Shown one piece after another: positions 24,158 to 37,800 of a DNA stretch of 64,000 nt (the first letter of the stretch is position 1; each line of letters opens with the position of its first letter). The notes beneath the pieces are model-generated. The model worked only from the letters and a program-made list of their open reading frames with translations. It had not been told where the DNA came from and did no database searches. The translations under genes and the position numbers were made by a program. Where the stretch lies: positions 40,328-104,327 of the forward strand of contig SADC01000531.1 in NCBI GenBank assembly GCA_004194705.1. The letters run 5' to 3'. Source of the stretch: Ditylenchus dipsaci. Lineage: Eukaryota > Nematoda > Chromadorea > Rhabditida > Anguinidae.

Positions 24158-27067
24158 TGTTAGACCCAGTGGTATGCTCACATTAATCTGGTTACGCACG
24201 AGTTATTCTAAATCCCCTCTATTGTTCTGTGCGCCAAAAATGTGTCGGACCAAAAAAGTGAAGCCTTGAAAAATGCAAACAGGATTGTGAGTTTTTTTAA
24301 ATTTTTCATCCCAAACAAAATAAACAAATCATAATATATATTTTTTAAATTATTTGGCGCCAAGTTTGACGCAGTCTCCTTTTATATAAACAAATATTTC
24401 CATGCTTAAGCCAAATAGTTTTAAAATGTTGGGCGTGCAGCACCCCTTTACACGTGTGGCCTCCCGGGGATTTTGCTGGCAGCCTATTCTCTATACTTGG
24501 CAGTAATAAAAGCAGCTTCTCTCCTGTTTAAAAAATTTCACTCTCGCTTTTTTCATAAGTTCTTCAATCTGAAAATCGATTGATAATACCAGCGACCAGT
24601 GGTAATACTGCCGCTGCTGCAATCAGTGTGTGCAACCAGCCATCCAGGTAGATAGGCGCTGCCTGCCTGTCTCTTCCATATAGGGAGATAGTGTGGCAGA
24701 GGCAGGCGCTCCACTTGTGCGTGTGAATGAGTAGGTGAAATGAATCAATGATAATTCCCGTATATTTGTGTATATGTTGAGAACAAGGCAGTTTGATTTT
24801 GTTGTTGATGCTGCTGCTGCAAAATTATTTTTGCCTGCTGCAAAACGTGGATTTGCAGAAATGGAGATAAACAATTGTAGGAATACAGCATTTTCTCCGT
24901 TCCTACTATTGATTTGCCCATTTGCTGCTACTGCTGTGCTGCAAAATCATTGGATGGGTGGTTGAATATGTGTGTGCGTGCAAAACACCAGCAGTATTAA
25001 ATAGACCACTTTTGCGGCAACACCATTTGGAAGTAGAATTTGTGTTGGTAAATAAGTTTTGTTTGCTGTTCGAAAGGTTGTGACCAAATATGAGAATTCT
25101 AAATTAATTTTTTTATATATTTTTTTTCAAATAGTCAGATTTTTTTCAGTGTTGTAAAGGACTAAGCTAATTTGTGCTAAAAAATACCTCAGTCTACCTT
25201 GTTGCTTTTTCCACAAAAATCTAATTTTTTATCTTGGCCGGCTGAAATTTGTTTATCGATTATGTCCCGAAATCGTGTTTCGACCACTTTTTTGGGCTTA
25301 CCACGTCGTTATCGGGTTAAAAAACATGTTTTAGAATTCGGAAAGCATATTTTCGAAAAAAATTATGACCGAAATTAGACTTTTTGCCTTGGGGAATAAG
25401 GTAAACGCAAAACCACTTGGCTTTCAGGTATTCTACCTCGTTTTGGTCACTGGAGCTAGGCAAAAAGAGACAGTATATACTGTTTTTACATTTTTGATCA
25501 TAAGTCTTGCTCGGAATTATTTCTGAGATAAGTGAGTGCGCGCATCTCTAGCTCTTAAGCTCCTGCGCCCCTTCAGGTAGAATACCAGATAGCAAAGTGG
25601 TTTACCTTGGTCCCCAAGGTAAAAATTCAAATTTTGGTCAAAAATTTTTTGAAAATGCTTTCCAATTCTCAAAAAACATTTTTTCTCGCCCAATAACGAC
25701 ATGTAAAGCTCAAAAGTGGTCAAACAGGATTTCAGGACGTGACGGATAACGAACTGGAGTTCGCTTTCTGCCGTCTTTCTTTCAAAGTCATTGGCCCTGC
25801 CTCCAAAAATGGCTACGGTTATTCTCGCCCTAACCACCCAAAAATCATATTTTCGCTCCAAAGTTTAGTTTGATCTCATTGGGAGTTTTTTTGATTGCTG
25901 AATTGCAAGTGTTTCTCTAGCTATATTCGAGCTGTTTACTGTCCAGCTATTTTTGTTGTTGACAAACAAATGTGTAAACAGTGTTTTCAGTTCTATATAT
26001 CGCTTGAAAAACACTCTTAATCACCATTCCTTCTATTGCTCATTCACCAATAGATCCTTTTAATCTTTGTTTTGTCACCACGTTTATTTTGAAATTGCGG
26101 CTGCTTGTTGATCAGTGTCTACAACCTAGTGTTCATTCAGTTGCTCGCCCTCCATTTTAAGCAGATGCACGAGAGGGACGGGCATTGCTATTGCACCACT
26201 ACCTGATCACTACTAACTTTCACTACCACTAATATTCACTTAAAAGTGGAGGACAAGCAGCAGGGCATGTTCTCCACCAGAGAACCTGCCAACCCACCTA
26301 TATTTGCGTCTGCAAACACACAGGTTTGTTGCTAATGTAAAAATCAGGCTCTCACTATGAGATCCAAAAAGAAATAAGATCTTTTTGGAACTTTTAAGAG
26401 ATTTAAAAATTTGTGTGGATCTTAAATTAAGTCCAGTTAGAATTCATCCTTTCAGTTTGATCCTTAGATGGGTTCGGCACTTTTTTAATCTCAAAATTGG
26501 CATGGGAAGAATTTCGCAGCAGATGATTTCGCGGAAAATTCATTTCAATGTTCCTGCTTGGAAGAAAAAAATTTAACAGCAAAATATTGTTCAGTATGGT
26601 CGATTTGCTTATAAAAGCGCTTTTTGAATCAAAACTCAAGGTCAAATTTAAATATTGAATTTTCATTTTATTATGTCTCGAAAGGAATTTAAAGTTTGAC
26701 AATAAGTTTGAATTTGGAGAAAGGTTTACATACATATCAACATGCTGGACATGCATCCGGTATTAAACTTTTGCTTTTGCCTAGCGAAGATGTTGAAATA
26801 ATTTTTCCGTGGAATTTTTGGAAAATTCGAGTTTTTATGCGAAATAGATCTCAGTAGCGAAATTCTGATTTCACCAGTCTAAAAAGGATGATGGTTTTGC
26901 CAAAAAAAGACCCATGGTTCCCGATAGGATGTCATCCTATTTGGGGTCTTTTTGGCAAAAAATATAGTCCTTCTAGAAACGACTGGTGAAACTGATATAT
27001 TGCGAATAAGAAAAGTACCGAAAGGGTGACATTTTATCGAGACTCGACGGCACACTCAGATGTTACG

Positions 27068-27312
27068 AACATACCGTAAAATCTGTAATAGTAGCTCGCC
27101 CCTCATTCAAAAACGTGTTTTTGGCATTGTGTTTTAGACCCACTTTTCAAAAATTGTCTTAGGCAAGTTACCTTGCATTTGGTAGCTCATCTCACTGTCT
27201 ACAAAATGGGTGGAAACTTGCATGATAGCAGTCTTCAAAAATTGGGTCAAAACACAATGCCACAAACACGATTTTGAACCAGGGGCGGCTACTATTAGAG
27301 GTTCTATGGTAT
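27068..27312. repeat. Fold-back MITE, CCGTAAAATCT type
   Basis: Left end accgtaaaatctgtaatagt and right end actattagaggttctatggt. Inner pair acgtgtttttggcattgtgt and acacaatgccacaaacacg. Parts recur near 8520, 9240-9310 and 29050-29130. Confidence 0.7.
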
Positions 27313-27851
27313 GTTTTGTTTTAGTATTATCGCATAAAAAACTCTCCACCAAGTCTCGAGCACATCTCAGCTTGTCAATAAAAAACTTGCTGCCTTAAAA
27401 TATTTTTATGACCAAAAACAACTCTAGCCTGTTTGTTGTTAAGGCAGAACATTACAATTGTCTAGTGCTCTTTTCCACTGTTGTCTTCTAGTCATGGGTT
27501 TGTAGCTGGCTGGCCGCCAATAGCAGCAGTTGTGGTGGGCAGACGCCACACAATAAACAACAAAAAAATGTTTGGAAAACATCAGTTCCATCGATTTCTC
27601 ATCAAAAGATAATAAAAACAAAACCTAAAGTTCAACTACCCCCTAAAATATGTCTGTATCAATAACCATTTTTCAAAAAAGTCCCTTCAACATCCATACT
27701 TGCCATATAAAACGCATCCGAAGATTATTTTCCTTTTTTAGTAGGGGTAAGGTAACGTCTATTTTAATCCCATTTTAGAAACGGGATTCTGGTCTTGGCA
27801 TCCTGACTCAGGATGAGAGCCATCGTTAACTGTATAATTTTTCGTATAATA

Positions 27852-28098
27852 CCGTATTTCCTCTGATAGGCGCACCGGTGCGCTTATTTTTCAATCTCCA
27901 GAAAATTGGAAAATTTGGAATTCTATCTCGAGATTTTCGGGTAAAATAAAAATCTAAAAAGTGGAATCGGTAGAGCTCATAGCAGTTAAGAAAAATTAAT
28001 AAACATTTTGCAAAATTTGACTCTGCACCGAGATCTAGACCCTCAAAGTTGAGGGGGTGCGCTTATTAGAGCGGGTGCTCCTATTAGAGGAAATACGG
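27852..28098. repeat. MITE, CCGTATTTCCTCT type, copy 1
   Basis: Ends CCGTATTTCCTCTGATAGGC and GCTCCTATTAGAGGAAATACGG. Repeated 'gcgcttatt' words in both arms. A second copy at 40753-40998 has exact TA flanks. Confidence 0.8.
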
Positions 28099-29186
28099 TT
28101 TACGAAATACAACCACCCCCCCCCTGAAAATCTGACCTCCGAAAATCGCTTTAACTACCATTGGAACAACTATTTTAGGCTTAGGGTAAGTCAGCGTATA
28201 GAAGTTGGACTGAAAAATGTCTTACGCATTTTTTCTGGAGTGTGAGACATGTATTTGAATATTTTTTCATATGGCTTAAGAAAGAAAAATTTAAAAGGGG
28301 ACTTTTTTGCTACTAGGGTCGACAAACTATACAGTTATCCGTTTCTGACTACAGTTATTAGCGAATCAAAAACTGTCGACTTTTGGATTTTTGATTGACG
28401 GGACATAAACATTTTAAAATAAAAAAGCCAGGTAGGAAGCGTATTGCATAAATGAATGGAATAAACATTATTAATCCGTACCTTTGACTGGGTGTGAGGG
28501 GTAGGATGTTTCCAATTTGCATGCCATGCGCTACCCTCCTAATTTGCATGCTAATCCAGTTGGTGTGGGCGAAGAGGGACACACCCACCAATCACGCCTT
28601 GTTTAAGTGCATGTGCCTTGTGGATCTGCCTTGTGGAACATACTTTCCTCTTTTTTTGTTTTTACTAGTTTACTTGCAGTAGTTTTTTGACTAATAATTT
28701 AATACTTTCTGGGGTTTTAAATTTATAAAACTTTCAAAAAAATTGTTTTTATTTCAGAAGAGTCAATTTTTGTGCACCTTTTTGAACGAAATTAAAAAAA
28801 GTTAAAAAAACATTTAGCAGAAATTCTGCTAAATGTATTCTGCTAAAAAAAATTTAAAATCCAAAAAGCTGAATCGGTAAAACTCATAGGAGTTCAGAAA
28901 ATGCAATAAATAGCATAGCGAAATATTTTTTGTAGGCTGAGATGCAGACCCTGAAAGTGAGGAATGTCGTGTTATTATAGACTGTAGGCGTATCAGAATG
29001 AATATGGTATACCGTATTTTCTCTAATAACTCCCAGGTCTAAGGATTTGAAATTGTGTTCTTGGCATTGTGTTTTCGACCCATTTTTTCAAAGACCGTTC
29101 TCAGGCAACTTAGCACTCATGTTGTAGCTCATCTCACCGCATTTTCCAAATTTTCCTTTTAAGAAGGGAGAAAAACTACTCAGATC

Positions 29187-29487
29187 TGAAAATTCGGCTT
29201 CGGTGGTGCAGTGGGTAAGCTTTTGTGTTTTTTGGCCCAAAATTGTGAGCACGTTCTATCCCGCGTGGTGGCACGCTATTTATGTCGGCTTGTTTGGCCA
29301 ATTTTTTAGGAGCAATTCGACTCTTTTAGTGCCAAATTCGAAATCAGCGACCCCAATTACTCCTATATATTGGTCAAACAAGCCAAATAAATAGCATGAC
29401 ACCACGTGGGATCAAACCTGCAACGCTATTTTAGGCTAAAAACACCAAATCATCCACTGTGCCACCGAGGCCGAATTTTCAAACCTG
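29187..29487. repeat. Inverted pair of tRNA-like ends, copy 1
   Basis: Each terminus, reading inward, resembles a tRNA-derived SINE head. The left has an A-box-like ggtggtgcagtgggtaagc followed by a B-box-like gttctatcccgcg. The right, on the minus strand, has ggtggcacagtggatgat and ggtttgatcccacg. The centre pairs actcctata-type words. A second copy is at 35533-35816. Confidence 0.75.
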
Positions 29488-30227
29488 AACGGCTTTCCCC
29501 CTCCTTTAATTTAATTTAACCATTTAATTTTTAGCCATATTTTTTTGTTTAACACTAAAAACGATTTTTCTTTAGACATATATAAAAAAAAACTGTTTTT
29601 TATTTCAAAATACATGCTTGCACTTTTGTTGAATGTTTAGAAAAAAATGTTAACACAAAATGCGTTTAAAAAGAAAAACGATTTCCAGAGTTTGCACTTT
29701 TTCTTCTTTTTTACGTCAATTATTTAGTGGGGGTTGGAGGGAGGATAGCTGCTAGCAAGTTGGCTTAATTGTTGAGACAAGGAACAAAAATTTAGACTGG
29801 CTAGATTGATTATTTCACTTTCTCAAAAGAAATATTTAAAAAACAAATAGAACAAAGAAATTTAAAAAATGATTTAGTAAGGAAGAGCTAAAAGTTTTTT
29901 GATCCCTTTTGAGCAAAACTATCAAATAAAATTACAAATCAGACACTATAACAACGCTAAAATCCGTAAAGCTGCTCAGGAAATAAGCAAAGAATGTATT
30001 TGTGGGTGTTAGTTGGAAAAGCCATCTCCATATTCTGAGTTATACAAGTTGCCAAACAAACTTTCAAATGTTTTAGGCCGAATATTTTTTCGGCTCACAT
30101 TGAATTGCAACCTCAAAAGTCAGAATTTCACCACTAAAATACTGAACAACTGTATGTATTTTCCCCCTCAAATTATTTCTTCAGAGTAATTCTTCAACTT
30201 GTTCATTCAACTTTTAAGAAGCTTTTA

Positions 30228-30446
30228 TACCAGCATATAGCCCTGAATCTCAGCTTTCTGGAAAGCCATTAACTGACATTCTGAGGTTTCAAAAAATTGG
30301 AGAAAAAGGTCTTTGTATGGAACAAATCGTCAATTATTTGGTCTATACAAAAACTTTTTTCTCCAATTTTTTAAATCTCAGTAAGTCAGCTGATAGCTTC
30401 TGAGAAAGCTGAAATTCAGGGCTATACGCTGGTATAAAAACTCTAA
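30228..30446. repeat. Fold-back element, family of 5712-6280
   Basis: Arms taccagcatatagccctgaa and the inverted ttcagggctatacgctggta. Inner pair agctttctggaaagc / gagaaagct, plus gtatgga-caaat around the loop. Confidence 0.75.
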
Positions 30447-31219
30447 AAAGTTGAAAACTTTTCAAGAAAAAACAAGGTTTTAAAATTTGAGGGTAAAAAA
30501 TGATTTGAAGGTGTGAAGAAATTCGAGCCATTACTGAACTTCACTAGTAAATTTTATTTTGACATTTTGGCGCTATTTGGTTTCATCCTCCGCCCACCGC
30601 CAAACAATATTATAAAATCAAACTTTTTGGTTTTTAATTTTTTTCCTGCAAAAAATTACCAGAGATATTGAAAACTGACATGACGAGCTATATATTTTTT
30701 ATAAAATTTGGAGTGAATAACATTATTTTTATAATCCCTTAAAAGCATATGCTGCTAGAAATCCATCAATTAGTGAGTGTACATAGGAATGTCTGGATGT
30801 CTGCCCGGCCATCAATCACCCAAATCAATTAGATGGGCCACACCCCTCCCTGCCTCCCCCTAATCTATATGGCCGTTTACCCTGAAATCGAGAGGGGGAA
30901 ACAGGAAGTAGTGCAAAGTCATTTTATGACAGTCTTTGGTCTTCTTCCCCTTTTTTGCCTTATCTTGTTATCGTCAACAACAACAAGTGTGGTGTCTGGC
31001 TATAACCATCCATTCATTGATTCTCGCATTATTGTTATTATTTGAATGAATAGTAGGGGAGATGGTAGTACTAATGTGACTGCTGGCACTACTACTAGCT
31101 TGTATATTCCTCCTGTGAACATACACATCACTAATTATGCTTAAAAGTTTCCTCAAGTATCCATGGTCGGTAAGTAGTGCTGTTGCTTGGAAATTATCGG
31201 CCTATACCTCAATTAGGGG

Positions 31220-31374
31220 CAGTGGCGTAGCCAGGGGGCAGATGGGTCTCCCCGTCTGATTTTTTCAGAACAGTGTGGGTAAAACGGCGTCGGAAGTTTG
31301 TAAAACGATGTAGGTAAACGGCCAAAAAACGGTCTACTGCCCCACCCCGCCAGAAATTTCTGGCTACGCCTCTG
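31220..31374. repeat. 155-bp hAT-type MITE with 8-bp target duplication
   Basis: Flanks ATTAGGGG (31212-31219) and ATGAGGGG (31375-31382), one mismatch. Termini CAGTGGCGTAGCCAG and CTGGCTACGCCTCTG. Confidence 0.9.
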
Positions 31375-31382
31375 ATGAGGGG

Positions 31383-31558
31383 TTTTTGCCTTGGTCCCTC
31401 CATGTTGTTGTTTTTTGTGACTTTTTAGGTTCGGGCAAGGGTAGGCCAGCGTATGTTAGAACGGACTTTAATATGTTTAAGTCCGTCTTAATATACGCTG
31501 GTCTACTCTTGCCTGAGCCTGAAAAATCACAAAAAGCAACAGGGGGACCAAGGCCAAA
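31383..31558. repeat. Fold-back MITE of the GCCTTGGTCCC family
   Basis: Arms ttgccttggtccctccatgt and the inverted acagggggaccaaggc. Inner blocks ggtaggccagcgtatgttag and aagtccgtctt. It directly follows the hAT MITE 31220-31374. Confidence 0.8.
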
Positions 31559-31806
31559 AAAACCCACATTGATGGATAGAGCCAAATTATCTTTTTAGTA
31601 ATTTTATTTTGAAATACAGAAAAAATCTATAATCAATTTTTTAAATAAAAAAAAAGAAAATTTATAAAGATAGTAGTTTTTTTTTGAAATCTATGATGTA
31701 AAAGTGTGATTCCTGCAGAGAGAAACCAAAAAAAAAATTCTACAGCGAAAAATCCACCAAATGAAGTTTTTAGGTGCAAGTAGGCACAAGGGTGTATGAC
31801 GCTCAG

Positions 31807-34800
31807 GAAATCCAGAACTGATCCCTCAGCTAGAGGAGACAGTTGAGAAAAAGACCGTTTGTTGCCCAGGCCCAATTGCAGATTGAAGCCAAGTTAAGCG
31901 CATCACTGTGCTTGAGAGTGAAGTCAAATGTCTTCAGGTGGGCTAAGCTTACATCTCAAAAACATGATCATTCAAATTTTTACTTTCAATGTACATTTTT
32001 AAGTTTAATAACGGATAAATTATATCTGCCTTGTTCTGGATGAAAAGTGCCTCGTTTTTTTCTTTAGTCACATCAGCAAGTATACTACGAATTTTTTCAG
32101 CATCACGTCGCCTTGTCTTCTAGTTTCTAACGGGTATTGTTTGTTGCAATATTTTTGAAAAAACTTGCAGAAACGCATCGAAATGTAAAGCTACTCAGAA
32201 AAATGATTTGATTCAAACTTTCATCTTTTTGTGCTCAATTTTAAAAGATGTTGCAACAAACAATACCCCGTTAGAAACTAGATGAGCAGGGCTACGTGAT
32301 GCTGTTATCACTTTGAAAATATTGCTAGTATACTTGCTGCTGTGACTAAAAGAAAAAAACAAGGCACTTTTCATCCGGGACAAGGCACATTTAATTCTCG
32401 TGCTTTAATAACTGCGTAAACACTTCTAAACTTGACATTAGTGAGAAAGCAAATAGAAACCTGAAATGCTAGGCTATTGCATGAACCACAAAAGATAAAA
32501 TCCAAAGACCCAAAAATACAAAAAAGACAAACATTTAGAATAACCTAGGTATTTTTTCATAGTGGTATTAACAGGGTATTTAGGTGTGGTGCCCGTAACC
32601 AGGGGATGGTGGCCCCGGGATACTGTAAATAAGTACCGGGTGTGCCAAGATTTTTGGCCACTTTAAACTGCCATAACTTTTTTCTAGGACGAATTTCAAA
32701 ATTGAATGCAGATCGACTCAGCTCACTCTAGCAATTTTTTTGGCAAATAATGCGAAAAACACGATTTTTGCTTGCCACCCCCCCCCCCCCCCTCCCTGAG
32801 ATTTTGGTCTGTGAACGCCCTCTAGATATGCAAGTCCCAAAGCACAGGGAGACCGAGCGAAAATCGTTTTTTTGACATTATACGCCAAAAAAATTGTTAG
32901 AACAAGCTGAGTCGATATGCATTCACAAAATTTCGAAATTCGTCCTAGAGAAAAGTTCGGGCAGTTAAAAAGTGGCCGAAATCTTGGAAACCTTGTATTA
33001 GTACCCAGGTTACCAGGTAGTTTCATCCAAGTGGTGTAAACACAGAGAAAGAAATTTCGGACAAAAATGCTATGCCTTTTGCAACTATCCAGAGACACCT
33101 CATTTTTTAGTAATAATCCAATGTGCTGTTTCAGTCAGAATGCGACAAACTACGCTCAGTGCTTGTCCAAAAAGCCGAAAGTGCTGCCTCGCCTGCTACT
33201 CCTCAGCAAAAGAGTTCTCGGTCAGAAGCTTGCATACCGAAATGCAGCAGGTAATGCCTAGTCCTTATTACTACTCTTTTTTTTCTGTCCTGTCCTCCAA
33301 CATAGCTTAGGCAAATATCCTACTTTTCAATGAAAAGTCGCTTTTAGAGTAAAATTGTGATGTTTTTGACTTATTTTGGACAAAATTCACAGTAGAAGGT
33401 TTTTGAAAGAAAAAGGATTTACCATGAGAATAGTCTGTGTTTTTATTATTTTCCTTTGTGTCCCCGTCTGCTCAATGTGCTTAATCAAGTAACTACAGGA
33501 CCCGCTGTTGCAGAAGGCTGTGTTGCCAGCCAGCGATGCACTCACCAAACTTCCAGCCATCCTCCCCAGGAGAGCGTTCGAGCCAAGAAGATGGCTGTGT
33601 CCGCAGAACCTGCCAAACTGGACGCTCACAAGACCACATTGCAGCATCACGCCAAAACTGCTGGTAGGCATTACGAGATTTCACATAAAAATAGAATTTT
33701 GGCGCTACTAGAATACTACCCACCCCCCCCCCCCTTCCCCTAATAATTTTCAGGCTAGCCCTTAGGCTTTAGCTTAGGCTTTGAGCCTTAGGCTTAGGGC
33801 CAAACCGTATTAATATCAGCTTTTTCAAAAAAAAAGTATGATTCTAGGTACCTTAAAAATATCGGGGGTTGGATATATTCCAGCAGCTTTGGAGGGAGGG
33901 GAGAGGGGGCCTGTTGGGTGGAGGTTAAATTCCAGTGGCGTCAGAATTTTCATGGAAAACTGAAAAACTTTAATACAGTCAACCCGCTACAGTGACATCC
34001 CTTTTGAAATAGGGTTCCTTTTATAAATAGGAGTGTCACTATAGCGAGTATTCACGGATCTTTTCGGCAAAACTTTTTTTTTCATTAACAGAAACGACCG
34101 GTAAGTTCAGAATCTGAACTACTTTTCACTTAACGACTCACGAATCGAATTCGGCAAAATATTTCAAAAATTGAGGTAAAAAAGTGTCGGATGCTAGGTG
34201 GGAACGAACTTTTGGCTGTCACTATAGCGGGGTTGACTGTTTTGAAATATTCTGACAAAATTTTGCTTTGCGCAATCCTAAATTTGTTGTAAAATTTTAG
34301 TTCCAAACAATTGATTCGAGATGCTGTCCAAAAGAACGACTTCCTGCGTCAATTGGCCAAAGAACAAGTGATAGAGTTGGTGGAATGCATGTTCGAGATG
34401 AGGGCCAGAGCTGGTCAATGGGTAATCCAGGAGGGCGAGCCTGGCGACAGACTATTTGTGGTGGCTGAAGGTCAACTGCAAGTGTCTAGAGAAGGCCAAG
34501 CCTTAGGGTGGTCAGTCCTGGAGTGGTCATGGGCGAACTCGCTATACTTTACAATTGCACAAGGTAGGGGCAAATTTAGAATTTTCTGAAAAAAAGCAAA
34601 AAAAACATCTTGCAAGCTGATTTAATTTTCCAAACTGATTTTCCAGAGTTTTTAATCAACTCCTTGAATGAATTTTTATTAAGTTAATCGATATGCCTAG
34701 CTTAAAGGTCGGGTTTTAACACTTTTCAGGCTACTTTTATGCCCTAAACAATAGCAAATATGTTCTTGGAACGCGTAAAGAAATTTGGAATTTTTTTTAA

Positions 34801-37800
34801 GCGAAATTTGATTTATTGCCTTGGAGGACCAAGGCAAATCAACCTAAAGGAGCCAGCTAAACGGAAGTTACCTTACGGAATTTCGGGAATATCCAAAATT
34901 AAGAGCGAAAATAGGTGAGCCCTGAATTTATTTAGGATAAACTTTTCAAATCAGAAAATTGTTTTTTCGAGCAACAATTGAATTTTAGTCTATGGGGTTA
35001 ATACTATTTGGACTAAAAAAAATGCCTGGATTTATCTAGCTTCAATGAGATCAACTGTTCAAATCCAAAAATTTATTTGTCAAAACTTATTTTTTAGTTA
35101 AAAATTTGCAAATGGTGTGTCGAAGGTAAGGGTATGAGGTATTTTCATTTGTTAAATGGTGTGTTGTGGATTAGCAACTGTCTTCCCCCGTTGTTTTGCA
35201 AATCTCCATCAACTAGCAGGGATTTATTTGCCTCCAAAAATAGACTGTAGGGCTAGTCACGCCTTAATGTGATTGGGATTGCCTCTTTATAGTCAAATAT
35301 TTTTGCAGAGCCAAAATGCGTAGCCTTCTGCCTAAATCTTTGAGATTAATTCTAAGAAATGCATAAGTATTATAGAAATTTAGAGATAGAGGCTGAAATC
35401 TTGTCTCTAGGCTATATATTAACGGTCTTCATATAAATCCAGAACAATGTCAAGCAATCCGGATGTTAATCTTTTTAGAAAAATATTGATATGCTCCAAA
35501 CAATATAGGAGGTGGAAAAGTTGTTTAAGTTAAAAAATTCGGCCTCAGTGGATAAGCATTTTTATTTTTGGCTCAAAATCATGCACAGGTTCGATTCCAA
35601 TTGGTGGCACACTATTTATTTTGCCTTGTTTGATCAGTTTATAGGAGTAATAGGGGTCGGATTCCGAATATGGCTCTAAAAAAGTCGAATTACTCCCACA
35701 CATCGGTCGAACAAGCCAAAATAAATAGTTTTCCACTAGGTGGGATCGAACCTGCACAACATTTCGGGCCATAAACACTAACGCGTGTCCACTGCTACCG
35801 AGACCGAATTTTTGAACCTTAACAACTTTTTCCCGTATTTAAATCCCTAAACTTTTAGAAGCGTTTTAAAAATAAACCAGAAAAAATCAAAGAATGGCCA
35901 GTTTTTTGTTTTAGTCAAAAAGCTGACTTTTTTAAAGCACCATATTTTCCGAATTTCTTCGCAGCCCTGCGATTTTAGTTGCTGACGAGGCATCATTTAT
36001 TCGTAAAATGTAGCTAGCCTTTTTTCTCATACCTCGTTAGGAAACTAGAGTCGCTTTGGCCTCAGGTATCTTCTCTCTTTTGTTCCTTTTTTTCAGCTCT
36101 CGGTTTAAAAAATTTGGATTTGAAAATTTAAACCGAGAGCTGAAAAAAAGGAACAAGAGAGAGAAGATACCTAAGGCCAGAGCGAAGGATGACAGCATCA
36201 AGAGAGAAGAGAGCCAGAATGGCTTCTGTTTTTACCGATTATTTTTGAACGCTTCAAAAAGTTTGGAGATTTAATGTTTGGAGCATATCGATATTTAAAA
36301 AGATTAAAATCAAGATTTCTTGACATTGTTCTAAATTTAGGCTACCTGATGGTCCTATCACTTTACAAAAAAGCGGGCAGACTTTTCTTTTTGCTAAAAT
36401 GATAAATATTTACGGTTTTTCCTCAAAACCTGGACACTTTTTACTTGTTGTTTAATAGCGCCTCGCCTTTATAGCGCCTCGCCTTTATTTTCTGTTTCGA
36501 GCATTAGCATGCTTTTTTTAAATGGCCTATAGAGAGAGATTTGTCTATACACTTGACTCAAAAAGCAGGATCAGAAGCGATTTTCGAAGAAGTCAAAATC
36601 GGCCCAATTGAAAAAATACTCAAAATACCAATCTAATTCCCACTTTGAAGCCCTAAATTGTGTTAAACTTATTGCAGAACTGCATCAGTGCAAGCCATGA
36701 CTGATGTGTTGCTGTGGGTGCTCGACCGCTCTGCCTTCCAGATGATCACCATGCGGTTGGGCATGGAGAGACATGCTCAACTCATGAACTTCCTCCACAA
36801 GGTCTCTATTTTGAGAATTTGTCAGAAGACCGAATCTCCAAAATGGCCGATGTGATGGACCAGGACTACTACGCCGCTGGCCATCATATCATCAGGGAGG
36901 CGAGAAGGGCGACACTTTCTTTGTAATAAACAATGGCCAGGTGCGTGTCACCCAGTCCATAGAGGGAGAGCAAGAACCTAGGGAGATCCGCATTCTTAAA
37001 CAAGGCGACTTCTTTGGAGAGAAGGCTTTGCTAGGTGGGTCATTTTAAATATGGTTGGGGGCGGCCAATTTAATGGCAATTCACCGGAACTTTGCAATTT
37101 ACCCAGAACCGATAAATTAAAATTTCGGCTCTATTTGTGTTCACATCCCTCACAAAAAACTGCCTTGGTCCCCCTCTTGATTTTTTATAAAAAATTCTCT
37201 TATAAAATCTCGAAAACCATCCATTTACACTTTCAGATCATTTTTTGTAAAAAAAATTGCTAAAAAATGGTGAAAAATATTTTGTCTTGGTCCCCCAAGC
37301 TGAATTTTTCTGTAAATGTCAGTAGTATTTAAATGTAAGCTACGGCTTAGGCAAAAGTAGGCCAGTATATGTTAGAACGAGCTGAACCATGTTCATCGAA
37401 GATTGAAAATGTAGCTAAACCAGGGCTCGGAAACGTCTTATATTTAAAGATTTGTCCTTTATTTGAGATCCGAAATCTTTAAAATTTTTGAGATTTTAGG
37501 TCAAATATTTATTTTTATTGCTCAAAAATCAATAAGCACTGAATAAAATGGCACTTTTTGACCAAATGTCCTTTATTTTACCAAAATGTCTTTTATTTGA
37601 AAATTTTGATTTCTGAGCCTGAGCTAAACATATCATTTTTGAGACTTCTGGAAGAAAATATTTTTGCAAAAAAAAACAACAGGGGCACCAATGCATGTTT
37701 TTTTCAGTAGGGACGCGAACACATATAGAGCCGAAATTTTTGATAAATGTCGCATTTTCATATAAGGTAGGAGAAATTCTACGGTTATTGACCAGTCTTA

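Larger units (their letters stand above)
21947..31806. other. Long intergenic region upstream of egl-4, repeats and AT-rich DNA
   Basis: No exon could be supported. Identified contents: an inverted repeat at 22068-22345 (ggcacgttcacaatgagtgt and its complement; relatives near 1990 and 3270), the nested elements at 22517-24157, and others listed separately. The 24600-25000 stretch is rich in tgctgctgc and the 26020-26330 stretch is more GC-rich and free of obvious repeats. Either could hold promoter or 5' UTR sequence of egl-4, but no direct signal shows it. Confidence 0.45.
35446..36330. repeat. Outer fold-back element in an egl-4 intron, with nested elements
   Basis: Outer arms tgtcaagcaatccggatgtt...gatatgctccaaac (35446-35500) and gtttggagcatatcgatatt...cttgacatt (36276-36328). 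The interior holds the tRNA-like element 35533-35816 and the 136-bp hairpin 36051-36186. Confidence 0.7.

Noticed and set aside
24768..24965. A 65-codon frame with an Ala run as a first exon of egl-4
   Set aside because: The run comes from a tgctgctgc repeat; no coiled-coil sequence or donor site in the needed phase was seen.
29195..29280. A genuine tRNA gene
   Set aside because: A- and B-box-like words are present, but the cloverleaf arms do not pair over the full length and the sequence is repeated in inverted order as an element end.
30833..31045. A 70-codon hydrophobic frame upstream of egl-4 as a separate small gene
   Set aside because: No second exon, no homologous motif, and low-complexity caacaacaac sequence at its end.
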